Positions 36,201 through 49,600 of a DNA stretch of 64,000 nucleotides are shown here, piece after piece. Below the pieces are notes generated by a model. That model saw only the letters and a list, made by a program, of their open reading frames with translations, was not told the origin of the DNA and did no database searches. The DNA comes from Trichoplusia ni (Eukaryota; Arthropoda; Insecta; Lepidoptera; Noctuidae): the NCBI RefSeq assembly GCF_003590095.1, contig NC_039490.1, positions 3,861,834 through 3,925,833 of the forward strand, read 5' to 3'. Every line of letters begins with the position of its first letter. Position 1 is the first letter of the stretch. Made by a program: the position numbers and the translations under genes.

Positions 36201-37468
36201 GATATTGCAATACTCTCATCATCATCCTAGCCTTTTCCCAACTACTTTATGGTCAGCTTCCAGAACAAGCAGATGTAGCTAGGTGCCAGAGATTTAAAAG
36301 GAGTGAGGTCCCATTCATTAGAAACTGTGTCAAAACTAGGATAAATTTGTGCAGATAGCTCAGCCTATACAGGCTCAGACACAGAGTATTAGCCATAACT
36401 GCATAGTATAGCTAATGATCTGTGATCTATGTAAAATGATAATTTTTACCTGTAACACACACATGCCATATGTCTGACCCAGCATGGTGTGACTCTCGGA
36501 GTAATATCTGCCATGTATAGTGGTGGCCACTCTAAATGAATCAAATAGAGATTCTTCTGAGACTTCCAACTTGCCTGCTGCTATCTTTTTTGCTCTTTTG
36601 CGGCCATGGCTAAAACAAAATGTATGGTCTCATTTAGCTCTCAATCTTGGTTAAACAAAAGAGACAATCGAGATTTGCTGTGATCAGTCACCAGTTGATA
36701 GCTCTAATTAAGCTTTGAGTAATATTTTACATTATATGATTAGATGAAAGACCAGCAGCAAATTTACATTTTTCTTTTGAATTAGATTACTTATGGTAAT
36801 ACAAGTTCACATGGCAATATAAACAGATACATATAGGATAGAGAGATAGAAATTGGCTAGGTAGTACTTTGGCCCTTTGCTCAGCAATATGAACATAGAG
36901 ATTAAATAAAAACTTACTTGCTTATAGCTTCGTCTTTGTTTTTGTAGCACCATAAAACTGTGGGTCTGGCCTTGACAGTAGACTTTACTAACATATCATA
37001 CAAAATAGGTACCTGAAACAAACAAGCAATCATGGCAATAATTGGTAACACTATATATTATAAATGCTTATATTTGTTGACAATGGTTTTACAGTTTACT
37101 TCTACATAATAGTGTGTAAGTTTTGATTTTTTACATTAAATTGGCACTAAAATTTAACTTCGAGTTATAAATTTGATGCCGTGAAATTTATTTTTGTTTA
37201 AATACCACGAAAACAGAGACCACATTTTACAGAAATTGTTAAAAATGTGGATATTGTAAATTATTTGATATTCTTTTGACTAAATAATGCATTTTCTAGT
37301 ATTGTTACGCTACAAAATAATGTGCCCGGTAATATGTTTTAGTAAATAAGTTCTACTTACTTGGTCTCTGCTTTTGTCTCCCACGAGAAGAAACATGGTA
37401 CGATGTCCCAACTTAACGCCATTCTCTATCATTACCCTTATACGGTTATCTATTTTCTTCTTAACCAT
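27199..37468 (-). CDS. Nat10: RNA cytidine acetyltransferase (NAT10/Kre33)
   Basis: Complete 18-exon gene. Exons in transcript order: 37361-37468, 36918-37012, 36450-36609, 35949-36085, 35388-35550, 34813-34955, 34416-34692, 33307-33522, 32500-32727, 31932-32077, 31354-31501, 30880-31022, 30270-30407, 29786-29982, 29081-29250, 28407-28652, 27765-27904, 27199-27304. All phases close, giving 986 residues (human NAT10 has 1025). It uses acetyl-CoA and ATP to make N4-acetylcytidine in 18S rRNA and tRNA and is needed for small-subunit biogenesis in the nucleolus. Visible: N-terminal MVKKKIDNRIRVMIENGVKL, a helicase module with Walker A ARGRGKS (about 277-283) and VDEAAAIPLP (about 379-388), a GNAT acetyl-CoA loop QRMGYGKRAL (about 606-615), the tRNA-binding C-terminal half, and a Lys-rich tail QKKKKKKKHVR. 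The start is the first ATG and matches the conserved family N-terminus. Introns hold several repeats but no other gene. Confidence 0.97.
27340..27665 (-). repeat. interspersed repeat, inverted copy of 54890-55130
   Basis: Within the last NAT10 intron. Its reverse complement matches 54890-55130 in a Bap170 intron, sharing the block 'gaagctaccctgaaaatt' and the phrase 'gcttatcgggaagtgcct'. The rest (27340-27440) carries common lepidopteran repeat phrases such as 'ccactgaacggatttagac'. Family name unknown. Confidence 0.65.
28868..29010 (+). repeat. repeat family B, fragment
   Basis: Carries 'tagccgggacccacaaagta' and 'cttcccgtaacaactgtcaa', hallmarks of a widespread lepidopteran repeat. Other pieces are at 32885-33175 (-), 36217-36320 (+) and 43085-43225 (-). 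It lies in a NAT10 intron. Confidence 0.65.
30880..32727 (-). CDS. Nat10: NAT10 exons for the GNAT acetyltransferase domain
   Basis: Exons 32500-32727, 31932-32077, 31354-31501 and 30880-31022 encode CELYRVNRDALFCYHKA, the APTPPN region, GRKAAGDLIPWN and, across an exon junction, RIATHPSYQR|MGYGKRALQQL. The last is the R/QxxGxG/A acetyl-CoA-binding motif of GNAT enzymes. A Gly/Pro-rich insert (DAPPPGVGVGAPPP) lengthens one loop. Confidence 0.94.
31590..31695. repeat. tRNA-related SINE remnant
   Basis: 'aagcgcgacgtgtcgcagat' followed by a B-box-like 'gattcgatccc' marks the 5' (tRNA-like) part of a lepidopteran SINE. A related remnant lies at 43537-43625. Both are decayed and are not tRNA genes. 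Confidence 0.55.
32885..33175 (-). repeat. repeat family B, most complete copy
   Basis: About 290 bp in the NAT10 intron 32728-33306, reverse to the copy at 28868. It contains the family phrases 'tatctgggttgaggagatc' and 'gcttcatccggttagactg'. Confidence 0.7.
33307..34692 (-). CDS. Nat10: NAT10 exons for the ATPase/helicase core
   Basis: The exon 34416-34692 encodes the P-loop (LTAARGRGKSACLGL) and the segment to NIARNSRQTVQ. The exon 33307-33522 encodes the Walker B region LVLVDEAAAIPLP and the STVSGYEGTGRALSLKL motif. Together they form the RecA-like ATPase of the Kre33/TmcA family. All key residues are intact. Confidence 0.95.
33528..33665 (+). repeat. CR1-like repeat tail
   Basis: Contains 'gagaagaaccagcaagaaac', typical of a lepidopteran LINE tail. 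An inverted, diverged copy lies at 50285-50440 (reverse complement includes 'gagaagaaccggca'). The 750 bp after it to the next NAT10 exon hold nothing recognisable. Confidence 0.6.
36217..36320 (+). repeat. repeat family B, fragment
   Basis: Contains 'cctagccttttcccaacta' and 'gtcagcttccagaac', the other end of the family B consensus. In the NAT10 intron 36086-36449. Confidence 0.65.
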
Positions 37469-38845
37469 TTTGATAGACTTATGTATCCTATTTAATTTTA
37501 AACGAAGTTGTTTTACACTTTTAACCTATAAAAACATACACGCATGAGCTTCTGGCATGTTTTTGTATTTTCGATGTCAACTGTCAATGGCAAAATGTGT
37601 AAATGACAGTAAAGCAAGCATTTGTAAAGACAGCTAAAAATTTTTAAGTTCCTAATTTAAGGTTTCTATGGTTTATCCATTTTAATATAAACTAGTAAGA
37701 GTAATCATTTATTCCATTACATTTCTAATTTACTATTTTTTTTTTTCTTGAGTAAACAATACAAGGGATAATACGATAGTGGTTCTTTTTTCAAAATTAA
37801 AACTAGTACATGAACCGTAGTGCAGGTCGCATAATCTTGTCAAACAAAATTACGAACATTCATAGCATTATCCGTTGAGCTCTTCTTCTATTAAAACCTA
37901 CCTTACCGATAAGGTCTTTGTTCGTTTGGAAGATGCGTAGACTTATTTTAGAGGTAGTCTTACTTTAGCTTAATTAAGGATGAAACACTACTCGGTACCC
38001 TTCCATCATTCCAAATCCTCCACCTAGCCGATCTGGGCTGGCGCTGTTGCGAGGCTGCTGAAAACCACGAACGGCGCGGTTAAACGTTGACTTTTTAACA
38101 TAATAAATCTAGAGTCAGGTTACATCGTCAACGGAAATGTACACCAATCAGAGATTTTTTAATTTAAAATGCGTATTAAGTTATAAGAAATTGTAAATTC
38201 CGAACTAAAGTCACTTTAAAGTAAATCTCTATTTACTGTTTGCTTTTGTACAATTACTTTCAATAAAATCTCTGAAATTTTAATATTCACTTTTACGTTT
38301 GTGATAACCTGCACTCTGCAGTAATACAAAAGTGTTAATTTTGGTTTATAATGAAACTGTCGGATAATGATTAATGTAAAATTGTATTAAAGGTTTTTTT
38401 CAGTCAATTAAAACATTGTCAGGTTTTCCATACTTTGGAAGGTAATGAATTCTTAGAACTGTGAACAAATATAATTTTCAGAGGAACTAAATGTATTGTG
38501 GATACTTTTATCGAGACCTCAATCTAAAAATAATTATTATGAAACCACTGCCATTAAACGAGAGCACTACGACGAGAATATCAATTCAAGTTTTACATGG
38601 CAACTCACAAATCTATAACAGCGTCGGTCGTCCGGCTTGCTGTCAATGTCAAAAAAATCAAGCAAACTGTTCATATTACTGAAAAACATACTTTGCTAAA
38701 TAATTATGAGATAACATTGATTTACTTGTTGTTTATGTGATATGTGTGTTCTTGTATAAACGCTATCATCGCGGAACAATATCTGTACGTGATAGTATTT
38801 CGTGTTATAACTGCGTATTGAATGTCGTTCGCGTGAACTGTTACA
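37469..38845. promoter_or_regulatory. divergent promoter interval of NAT10 and Bap170
   Basis: The start codons of the two genes point away from each other, 1377 bp apart. The interval has no recognisable transposon and no credible ORF; 38491-38682 is open for 63 codons but unlike any known protein. No canonical TATA box could be placed with confidence. Whether the two promoters share elements is unknown. Confidence 0.5.
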
Positions 38846-40628
38846 ATGGCAAAACAACAAATAAATACGAAATCCAGCAACTATGCGAAAGATAAAGAAG
38901 CATTTCTCAAGGATTTGAAGCAGTTCAACGAATCTAAAAAGTATGTAGACAATTTTTTACGTAAAATCCGGAGACTATGTTTATTATACTGACTTATAGC
39001 ATCTATGTCTATTCACAACCAAGCTATAATTTTTAGCGGTATATACCCTAATAGTCAGCTATTGACATATTTGTTGTTTATTTCCTAATATAATTCATTA
39101 AAATATCGCTATTTTAAAATCAGGATAAATAATCCTGATTTATTTTAAAATTATATCTCTTTTAACCTTAATTCAGTATTTTTATACTCACACGGATAAA
39201 AGCGCGGCAAAGCCTCTATTATCAATGCTGTTTCTTATTAGTATCATCACTGGCTGTCTGCCAAGTGCAAACAAAATATACTGCCTACATTACTTCTACA
39301 TGTTACTAACATACATTTTACATTACATTTTTTTTTTCAAATTATAAATACTTGTTTTTTTTTACAGCCTACCTACAAAAGTGCCAATAGTGAATGGCAT
39401 AGAAATAGACCTTTATCTGTTCTACACATTGGTTCAACAGCGAGGTGGAGTTGGAAAGGTGAGGACAATTTATTCATTAAAAAAAGTACATTAAAAACAG
39501 CAACCCACAGAATCTTAAAGTGTGTTTTAAATTTGCATTTGTGGAAGAGAGATGCATGTATATTCTTTGTCTGTCACAATTTTTCAATGGTGATAATTTT
39601 ACTTTTATATGCCGTGGTAGCTACTTGTGTGGGGTTTTTATAAAAGGATACATAGACCAAGGATAACAAAAGATCTATTACTATTATAAGTTTATACTAA
39701 ATCCAATAAAATTCAAATTGGGTCCAAATCAATTTTTTTCTAAATAGGCCAGAAAATATATGTTTTGCTTAAGCCTTACTTTATGACTTTCTACCTGCCT
39801 AGACGTTGATTAATGCTGCAGTAACACTAAACTGCTTTGACAAAGTCAGATAAGATTGGGCTGTGTGACCCTAGGTGTACCCCCCCATTCCAAATTTCAT
39901 CAAAATTGTGACACCCGTTTTTGCATGACGAGATAACAAATATACTGACACACGCACACAATTTTCACTCACATGCTTTTACAGTATAATAATAGTGTCA
40001 TTCATAACTGAATTTATTTTCACAGGTGAATCAGAATGACACTTGGGAGTCATTCCTACGTCCACTCCGGCTGCCTCATCCATGTGTCAATGGATCAACA
40101 TTACTGAGAAGGATTTATGGAACATATTTAGAGAAGTAAGTTGTAGTTAAAGTGTTGAACTGCAATTTTATTCATACTTTAATTTCACAAGTATTTATTC
40201 TGAGTTCCCACTTACAGTTTAAAAAAATACCCAATTTTTAGCAATAAGTCTACATTCCATACTTTGGTACTACATCCTATTTTGAAAAGGATGATGAACT
40301 GTGATGTCGGATGATAGTTAAAATTATCATTGTATGATGTATAAAGAATAAAAAATAGTATAGAATGAAATTTTTATGATGGTTGCTTTCACATATGTTT
40401 GTCATTTTGTTAGAAAATGGTGTGTTACCATTCACCCGTGAGCCAGACTCGCACTTGACTGGTTTTTATTATCTATACTATTTTTTATCTTAATTCCTAT
40501 TATCAGATATGAGAGAGCAAAAGGTCCACCGGGCCGAGATGACGACATGGACCTGGACGAGGACCCGCGCCGCGGCCGGGGCGGGAACATACCGCGCATG
40601 TCGTTCGGAGGGGGTACGTACATATCAG
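38846..40628 (+). CDS. Bap170: Bap170 exons for the ARID DNA-binding domain
   Basis: Exons 38846-38940, 39368-39458, 40026-40135 and 40507-40628 encode the ARID core: FLKDLKQFNES, IEIDLYLFYTLVQQRGG, WESFLRPLRLP, LLRRIYGTYLEKYER. The start ATG at 38846 precedes the domain by 12 codons, as in the family. The fourth exon has a second donor at 40613 that removes five codons (GTYIS-like) without changing phase. Confidence 0.95.
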
Positions 40629-43600
40629 GTATGTTTCCACTGAAACATCGTGATACTGTCTTCTTCTTTACTCTATTTGGTGATTAATACACTGTCATGC
40701 ACCGAGCAGCGTAGCGGCGGCTCTAATGTTGTTTGTAAATATTTAATTAAAATCATTTGTTCGAATTTAGCTATTAACTAGCAGGTTTTAAATGTGAAAA
40801 TGCAATGGACAGTATCCATATTCATTCGCACATTCAACACTGCTTCGTAAGTGCTCTTGCTGCGGGAGAAGAAGGCTGCAGAAAATACGCACTGTCCAAC
40901 ACATATGCTTGAAATCGTAAAAACTCGCACCGAGATGGAGCCTACATGTAGCGTGGTGCGTGGCAGTGTGTTAATCACTTTTGTATGGTTCGGCCGATGA
41001 CACTTGGTACGTGGGGAAACAGCTTAAAATATCACCGTTTTTGTCTCCTACATAGTATGTGTATACTTTTCGCTCTAATAAAATTTTATATTCGCTGACG
41101 TGCCAAGTTATATCGTTCGCACTGTAAACGAAACTAAGCGTGTAGGAAAGTCGATTTGATCACCATGCTTGCGCACTCTCATATTGCGACTTTATTTGAT
41201 GATGTTATTTACACATACACAACATGTGAGGTGCACTCCATGTAAAGTAGTATACTTTTGAAATATTTAGTGCATTCTTGAAATCTCTAAAATTATGCAG
41301 TCCTGTTATTAAGACTGAGTACCGTATTCATTTAGTTACATTGCGTTTTTTATTATATAAACAAAACAGTTTCTACTTCTTACATCAAGTCTAAAAAATG
41401 AAATACGCATTAAACCTACGTGATTAAAGGTACTCTTTACGACCTCTCAAAGGGACTCTTCTTAGAACGGACACATTTAAATTACACATCTATCCTTCAT
41501 CATTTTCCATTTCTAAACTAAGTACTAACATAACTACCCCCAACACAAACAACTAGTCGTTGGCAATATTATTTATCGGCATTAAGCATCAGGTGAGGCG
41601 CTTCGTACCGGGTCGCGCGTGGCGGCTGCATCCGAGAGACTCGCCCTCTCGCTCTTATCGCCGATGCCGAACGAGCAAGACTTCGCCGTTAACGTGTGTA
41701 CCGTGCTGGCCGCCGACCACTCGAACCGACTGCCTTTGAGTACCACACCGCATATATTGGACTTCCTATTGGCTCATGCTGGAGTTTATAATCATTGTAA
41801 GTATGGATATTTTGTTGATTTGGGTATAGGTCAAATTTAGGAATCTTAAGTGTTTTTTTCAATGATTAAATGTAATTGTGATCAGAATTTGCACATCATG
41901 ATTGGATATTTTTTTAAACCTAATGTTCCAAATCACAATGAATTCGACTTAAATATTTAGTCGGCTGAGTTGATTTCATTAAAAAGTCAGAATTATTTCA
42001 AATACAAACCTAAAATTATAGTGTTAAAACAAAAAACAAACAATTTTAAAACCTGTTTTTGAAATGTGTACCTTATACCAATAAATAAAGGTTTATTATT
42101 AACTAACAGCAAGTCTACGCGACACGATCGGTCGTTCTTACTACGAAGCAAGAGGGCGCTATCCGGACGACTTCTGGGCGATGCGAGCTGGTGGGGGTGG
42201 GGCTAAGGAGTTGGCTGACGAGACAAAGTTCATGCAGCCAGGAGTAGAGCAACCCGACCTGATCGTGCAGGCCAGGGCCGCGTATAATACCCTGACAGAC
42301 TGTCTAATGAATGAAGCTGAATTGGAGGAGGTTACCGCTGAGAAGGTGTTTGAAGATGTAAGCATTCAAACTTGTCATATGTATTTTTGTAGTAAGTTTC
42401 GTATGATTCAGTATAACATGATGCAATGGTTTACTGACGCGTATTTATTATTTCGCCTCGCGACCATGCCGCCACCTCCACTCATCAGTAAAGACTTCCA
42501 AATAATCCAAATCCTAGGGTAAATAAGCCTGTGTTCTGTTGTCTACTTCTTAACCCCTTAATCAATAATGGCAGCAAGAGGGACATGTCACCTCGTTTCT
42601 TTCCACGGATTATGCATGTCTGTTGCCTGTTATAACAACAAGCACAAAAAAAAAAAAAGTATCATGTATTTGCTTTTTTTCGACGTTTTTTTAGATACTG
42701 GTTATATAACTCTTCATGTCCGAGTCTGAATCGCTCTTGTCCAGTTTTAAACCACATATTTCTCTCTCTTAGGAACCCTTTGAGGATTGGATGGTAGAGC
42801 CAGCGGAGGAGAGCCTTCTGTTCGCTCCCGAGCTGCCGGGCGGCGCGTCCTGTGTGTACACACAGCGGGTGCTACAGATAGCCTCCATCGTTAGATCACT
42901 GTCCTTCCACGAAGAAAATGTCCAGTATCTGTCAAAGAATACTACTCTTATCAGGTGAGGCATAGTGGGAAAAGTCTTATATGAAGTAGTAAGCAATATT
43001 ATTTTGAAAAATAAATACGAGCTCGAAGATAAATTGCAGTGGTTGATTGATGACGTGTTAAGCTACACATACGGTTGGTCCATAAGTATGTCATACTAAA
43101 GTGTTAAGGTGTATCGTGTTGCCCAGGTAACTGGGTTGAGGAAGTCGCTGAGGAAATAGGCTGTCACTCAATGTAAAAAACCTTGTACTTAGCTGTATCC
43201 GGTTGTACTGGAAGCCTAGGATAATGATGAAGTAGAATGTAATAATGTTTACTTAGAGGCCTACTCAAATAATATATTTTCAGGTTTTTACTTCTCTGCG
43301 CAAACAGTTGGGTTGGCACTCTGCGTCAATCCGGTCTCGACACACTCGGAAATGTTTCTACTGAGCTTATTATCAAGGTAAATTAATAAAGAAGTATATG
43401 CTTTGTTGTTACTAGGTATGTGACAAAATTGAGACCTCATTGCTGATATGATAAACGTTGCGCCGTCTAACCCTGAGAAATAAGTCAAGATGTGTGACAG
43501 TAAAATATGAAAGGAAACATAAAATCCAGAAAAACGAGCCAAGCCCTTTGAGCGCGACGTGTCGTGGGTTTGATCATCTATTGCAAGCGTTTGTGGGATC

Positions 43601-46600
43601 TACGAGTGTTATATTTTCGTGCAACTTGTTTGTTTGTGAAACCCTCAGTTACAGAAAGGTCAAAAAACTCAGCTTGAAAAAATATTTAACAAAGACACTA
43701 AGAATTATATGAAAATATGACTCATCTTCCTATTTTCAATTGCCGTCGCTTTGATCGTAACCAAATTGTGATATAATCCTTTAAGGAATATGTAACGACC
43801 TCACATTCTGATATTATTTTAATGTCCACAGGACCCGGCAACATGTCTAATATCACGTCACGTGATATCTACTATCCAAGCGGCGCTAGCGTCGCAGGAC
43901 AGAGCTAGAGTTCTCTCTGCGTTAGAATTACTCAATAAGCTGGCTCAGAATGAGGCCAACGAAGATGCTCTATTGAAATCTTTGGAGGCTAAGGTAAGTT
44001 TTATTACGTGTTTAATGAAATTTGTTTCATGTACAATAAATAAATAAAGAAAATAAATATTCCACAACTTTCACACAACGCCATCTAGTCTCAAACTAAG
44101 CAGAGCTTGTATTATGAGTACTAGGCGACTGATGAACATACTTATATATTTCTAAATACATACATAATATAGATAAATTACACCCAGACACAGAACAAAT
44201 GATCGTGCTCATCACACAAACATTTGTCCTGGGTGGGATTCGAACCCATAGCAGTCAGGGTCACTAACCACTAGACCAACAGGCCAGTCACGTAGAATGT
44301 ATATTAACTAATGTTTTCCTAACTCAGGTGTCATATTTCGGCCAATAAATGTAGTAAAATAATGTAGTGGGTTGGTGTAGTATTTATTCCTTTCTACAGC
44401 TTAATATTATGCTCACTATAAGTTCATACGAAAGTCGAGCTCATTTAACATCTCAAGATAGTAAGAGGAAATGCTCATTCCTTACTACATCTTAATAGAA
44501 TAATAATTTGAAAGTAATTGGGCATAGTCTCATACGAAAATTGAGCTTTCGACGTCAAAGATAGCACGAGAAAAAGCAGCTAAGAAATTAAAGCTACACT
44601 TAAAAAAACACCCCGTTATTGTTGTTTGTTTAGGTATTGAAGAATTCAATACCTAACCTACCTACAATAAAGATCTTGTGTTATAAAAAACCCTATACAA
44701 TTTATTGTTATTTTTTTTTTAACAGATATACCAAGACGTATGCTCGTTGCTCACGCTTCGCGACATCATGGTGTTAGTATGTACGCTGGAGTGCGTGTAC
44801 GCGCTGACGTCACTGGGTGACCGCGCCAGCGAAGCTGTGGCTCGCGTGCCCGGACTCATCAGCACTCTGGTCTCGCTTGTCACTGTGGAGGTATGTAGTT
44901 GAAGGTCTAGTTATACTGGTGCATAGAATCAAGGCAGAAAAGTGAAGGCTATTTAAAAATGATTTGGGCTTTTGGATTTGAAATTTGATATAGTATCTGC
45001 CTAGAAGTAGAACACAATGGGCTTAATACAAAAAAACCACTAGTCAAGACCTTTCATTGCATGGAAATATATATAAAAACTTGTGAAAATGCTAGTTTGT
45101 TGCACGGTTGTTGCCATTTTAGATTTGAAGTTAGATACATATTATTTTATTTTATTTGGGAAAATACATCACCTTAAATTACAAATCTATTGTTTTTACG
45201 TATTGGCTTAAGAACCGTTATATAATAAATTGATTCTCATCTCCACAACTGATCCTTTCCTACGTTAATCAATCTATCTTTGATTGCTGGTCCCCCCAGG
45301 CGCAGAGCTACGGCCCGCGCGCGTGCATCCTGATGCGCGTGGTGGAGACCGTGAGCGGGCCCGGCGCGCTGGCCGCGCGCGACGAGCGCGACGAGCGCGG
45401 GCACACGCAGGTACGGCAGGAGGAGGGGTTACAGGGAGGCAGGGCTCCGTACTGCAAGTGTAAACAACTGAACTAAGATAGTCTGTCTTTTGTCACCTAA
45501 TTGTATTTTATAAACAGTTATAGATGGACAGTTGAAACGTTTTGAACATGTGTTTTAGTTACTATTATAACAGCAAATAATACAAATAAAAATCTCTTTT
45601 TAGCAGCGTTTTATACAGTCATAAATTTGATGTGTGAACATTTTTTTTATCAATCTCAATCTTAAAGTTATCTGTATGAAAAATTAAATGAAAAATCGTA
45701 CAGTAGTTTTTGCTTGAAATACTAAAAAACATCCTCATAAACTTACGTATTTACTTATCTCGGCATCACATTAAGGCTCTAATGAGACGGACTGCATGCC
45801 ATCGAACTATTCATTGTTTGCAGTTCTATTGAAGTTGAAATACGGTCTGTTTGTCTAGATTCTATTGCATTTTATAAGCGAAACTGAGTGGATGTAAGTT
45901 TGTTACCTATTCACAGGCCTCTGAAACGACTCAAATTTATATTATTAGTATATTTAAAATTTCTATATTATCATTAACCCATCCCACAGGTCCAAACCCC
46001 AGTAAAGCCAGTCGAACAGCAAGCCGCAATCCCAACGCCGGTGGTATCAACGCTGGCGCCCGTCACCAACATCCAACAGTCGCACTTGCAGCAGCGGACA
46101 GTGCAGGTGAATGATAAGGGGCCGATCGTAAGCATTCACTTCTCGTATATACTGTGTTGTCGTAGTTAGTGCGGGGGTGTTTTGTTTGTGTCGGGTCTTG
46201 GTAGGGGGGTGATTTGTGTGTGTTATTAATTGTATCGCGTTGCCATTTAAACGTTGCTTGCGGTTTAAGTTTAGTTAAGAAAAGTCTGAAGTATTTATCA
46301 AATGCTGGGGGAATGAGGATTCCCCTGCACTAAGTGGAGAAATTGGGGGGGGGGGAAGAACTTAGTCACTTAAATCTGTATAGAAATACCAAAATTTTAT
46401 TTTGATGACTTGTATCCGTAATTGGAAAACGGGTGTTACAATGATATGCATGATGATATAGCAGATATAGCAGCAATCTAAATAATTATAATTTTGAAAA
46501 TCACAAACAAAACACCCTAAAATAACATTAACATTATTAAAAACTTAACTTCAAACTAATAATTACTAATAACATTATACATTTCAAACTAACAACGCAT

Positions 46601-49600
46601 GATTTACTAATCATATAACCTAATTAACAATTAACCTATAAACTTAAACAAATTCATAGCAAAATAAATAATCTTGCAGGAAAACGAGCACTTCGCTCAA
46701 GCATGGCTTCGGTCTGCGTACGAAGTGTTGCCGGCGAACGACAACAGCGCTTGTGACGCCAACGAAGTGTATAGACAGTATGTTGCTTGCTGTACCAAGT
46801 TGGCGAGGAAGGGAGTCATAGGACCCACTCACTTCCCGAGATTAGTCAGGTGTGTTGTCGGTTTTTATTGTACTGTAAATATAGTCTATTTGTTTAGGTA
46901 CTTAAAGAAGAAAACCTATCTTTGTGTGCCTTTGACTGTTTGTTACAAAGAGCCTGTTGTCTGCCTAACTGTACTTATGTATATGTTATGTCTTTGTTGA
47001 CCGGACTGTATCTCAAGAATCGTGATCGCCAGTAAGATAATTAGTTGATTTTTTTACAATGATGTATTTGTACAGGCTCTCTAAACAGATATATTTTTGG
47101 CTTTTTTATCAATAATTATATGGATCCCTTTTTGTGCTAGTCCGACACGCATTTCGCCGGTTTTTAAATTATTCCTGTGATATAATATGGTCTTTCTACT
47201 TGGTGACGGGTTACGATAATTAGAGCACTAACACTAGCACTAATTAACTTATTAATAGCAAATCCGGACCGTTCTGATGTGGCAGCAAGACATCGCTACA
47301 TGTACAATATAGTGCGCTATCTCGCTTCTATAATATCAACAGACTTCCTTGAAGCAATCATATTGCAGGGACTAAAATCTTAAACCTATAATTTTCCTTT
47401 CATTCAAAAACCAACCCTACGTCATACAAAATAAGGTTCGTTAACTATAATATCGCATTTAGGACCGTGTTTGGAGGTACTGTGGGTCCCAACACAGTGA
47501 CGCTGTCTACGGGCGAGACTCAGCAGGTGTACATCGGCATCAGATCGAGGAACATACAGAATAGAACTAACCCACCAGCAGGTATGATGTCCAGTAGTAA
47601 CTAAGCATTTTGTAATAATAATAGACTATATACGTCGTTATGCTGGGTATAGGCCTCTTTCCGGATAGAGAAGGTTGAGTATTGATCACCACGCTAGATT
47701 ACTGCGAGTTGGCCATTTCAGATACAAATATTTAGAATGTAGGTTTCCTCACGATGCTTTCATCTCCGTTTTTAATGGTGTCTTAGAGAAATTAAGAAGT
47801 GCATAGAACCGCAAGGTTTTGACGAACATATCACATGCACAATAATATCAAAACTACGTTACGCTGGTATCGAACTCGCGTCACGTGTTGCACAGGTTCG
47901 CATGGTGACCTATGCTCCTTGTCTGTCTTTGTATTAAATATTGTACTCGCATAAGGTTCATAAAAATATGATTTTATGGTACTATTGAGCTGACCTGATG
48001 ACGGAGCTAGATGGTGATCATAAATTGTGCAAGAAAATTCGAAGTGACCCTTGAGATCCTTGTGTCTAAAACAATAATAATAAAATACTTATTATTTATT
48101 TAGGTCCATCATCACCAATACTGAAGGCGCAGCTGACGAATAAGGCGGCAGCTGAAGCGAAGCCCGTGGTATCACAAACACAAGTACAGGTATTTTTACA
48201 TTTGATTACCACAGCTACTAATTGTAATTGACTACTACAGTATTAATAGTTTATTCGAATGTAAATGTAAACTACCTACCCAAAAACAGAACACATTAAT
48301 AAACCTTAATGTCATATGGTTTAAAAACATTTCACTGAATGTATACCGAAATATTAGCGTTACAATACCATGTTTAGTTATCAACATTTATACTACTTTT
48401 TAAAAACGTCTGCGTATTCTACCTGTTAAATATAGGCCTCCCATTTCTTGTGCCTAAAGTGAATTTCATCAATTAAAAAAATACATCATCAACAAAATAT
48501 CGCCAAAAACATTCAAGATCCACCTTTCCTAAGTCACACGCTATAATATTACTCCAAAACTTTGCCTTTAGCAGCCTCTGCATCAACTGCCCACATATTA
48601 CAATATTTACATTGTTATAAAATTGATTCAGCCACAGCCGCAGCCCACAGCCTCCCACCCACATCTCTCTCAAGCTCTGGAGTCGAGTCCTTCAAACACG
48701 ACGCTTATTAAGCACCTTTTAGCGCATAAAGTAAGCCCCGCGTTACAGCAACCGCAAGTAAGTGTACTAACACAACTAACTGCGCTGTAGTCGTTTTTAG
48801 GATGTTTTTTTAGATATTATACCATATAGATTATATAATAGGGATGATGACAATTTTTTTTGCAGTGTCAGTCTTGTAGTTTTTTTTGTAAAATAATGGA
48901 TACGTATTTTTTAATTTGTCCCGCAAACATAAATTGACCAAATTACAGTGAATGAAACTTACGCGTGACGTCACGATTGAGTATAAATTTTACCATATCG
49001 TTACGTCACAGGCCCCCTCTCCTAGACTTTAAAGCAGTTAATCTATGTCAATTCTAGTTTTCTGAAAAAGGAAAAAATACTTCTCTCATACTTTTCAATT
49101 ATCTAACTGAGGGACTAATGAGATTTTTTCTTTATATACCATCATCAGTCATCATCCCTATGGTACTATATTTATTAAAGCTTTTTTTTGTATTTTCACG
49201 AATTATTTCTCACCATATTTTGGCACTGAGTTTTAAGATGAACGCATACGTATTAGAGACAATCGAAATTAAGTTCATAAATGCTTTATGTGTAATCTCA
49301 TGAAACATCGTAGTTAGGCGATAAGATTGTTATAGTTTTTGAGTTGAGTTTTTTTGAAGGTGTAGCTTTTTAGTCAACACATTATTGAATTAGTTACTTT
49401 GCAATTTTAGTCTTTGTTAAGTTAGGGTTTTTTTATACGACATCTCGTATCGTTTTTTTGGTTTAAGTTAATTATTTAGGACTGCTGATTTAGTATATTA
49501 TAATAAACAAATGATTTATAACAGGAGGCCACGCACAGATTTTTTAAATATCTACAATCTTCCATGTTTCTTTAAATTTTATAGCGACTTAATTTTCACT

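Noticed and set aside
38491..38682. 63-codon ORF between NAT10 and Bap170
   Set aside because: No homology recognised; lies in the divergent promoter interval.
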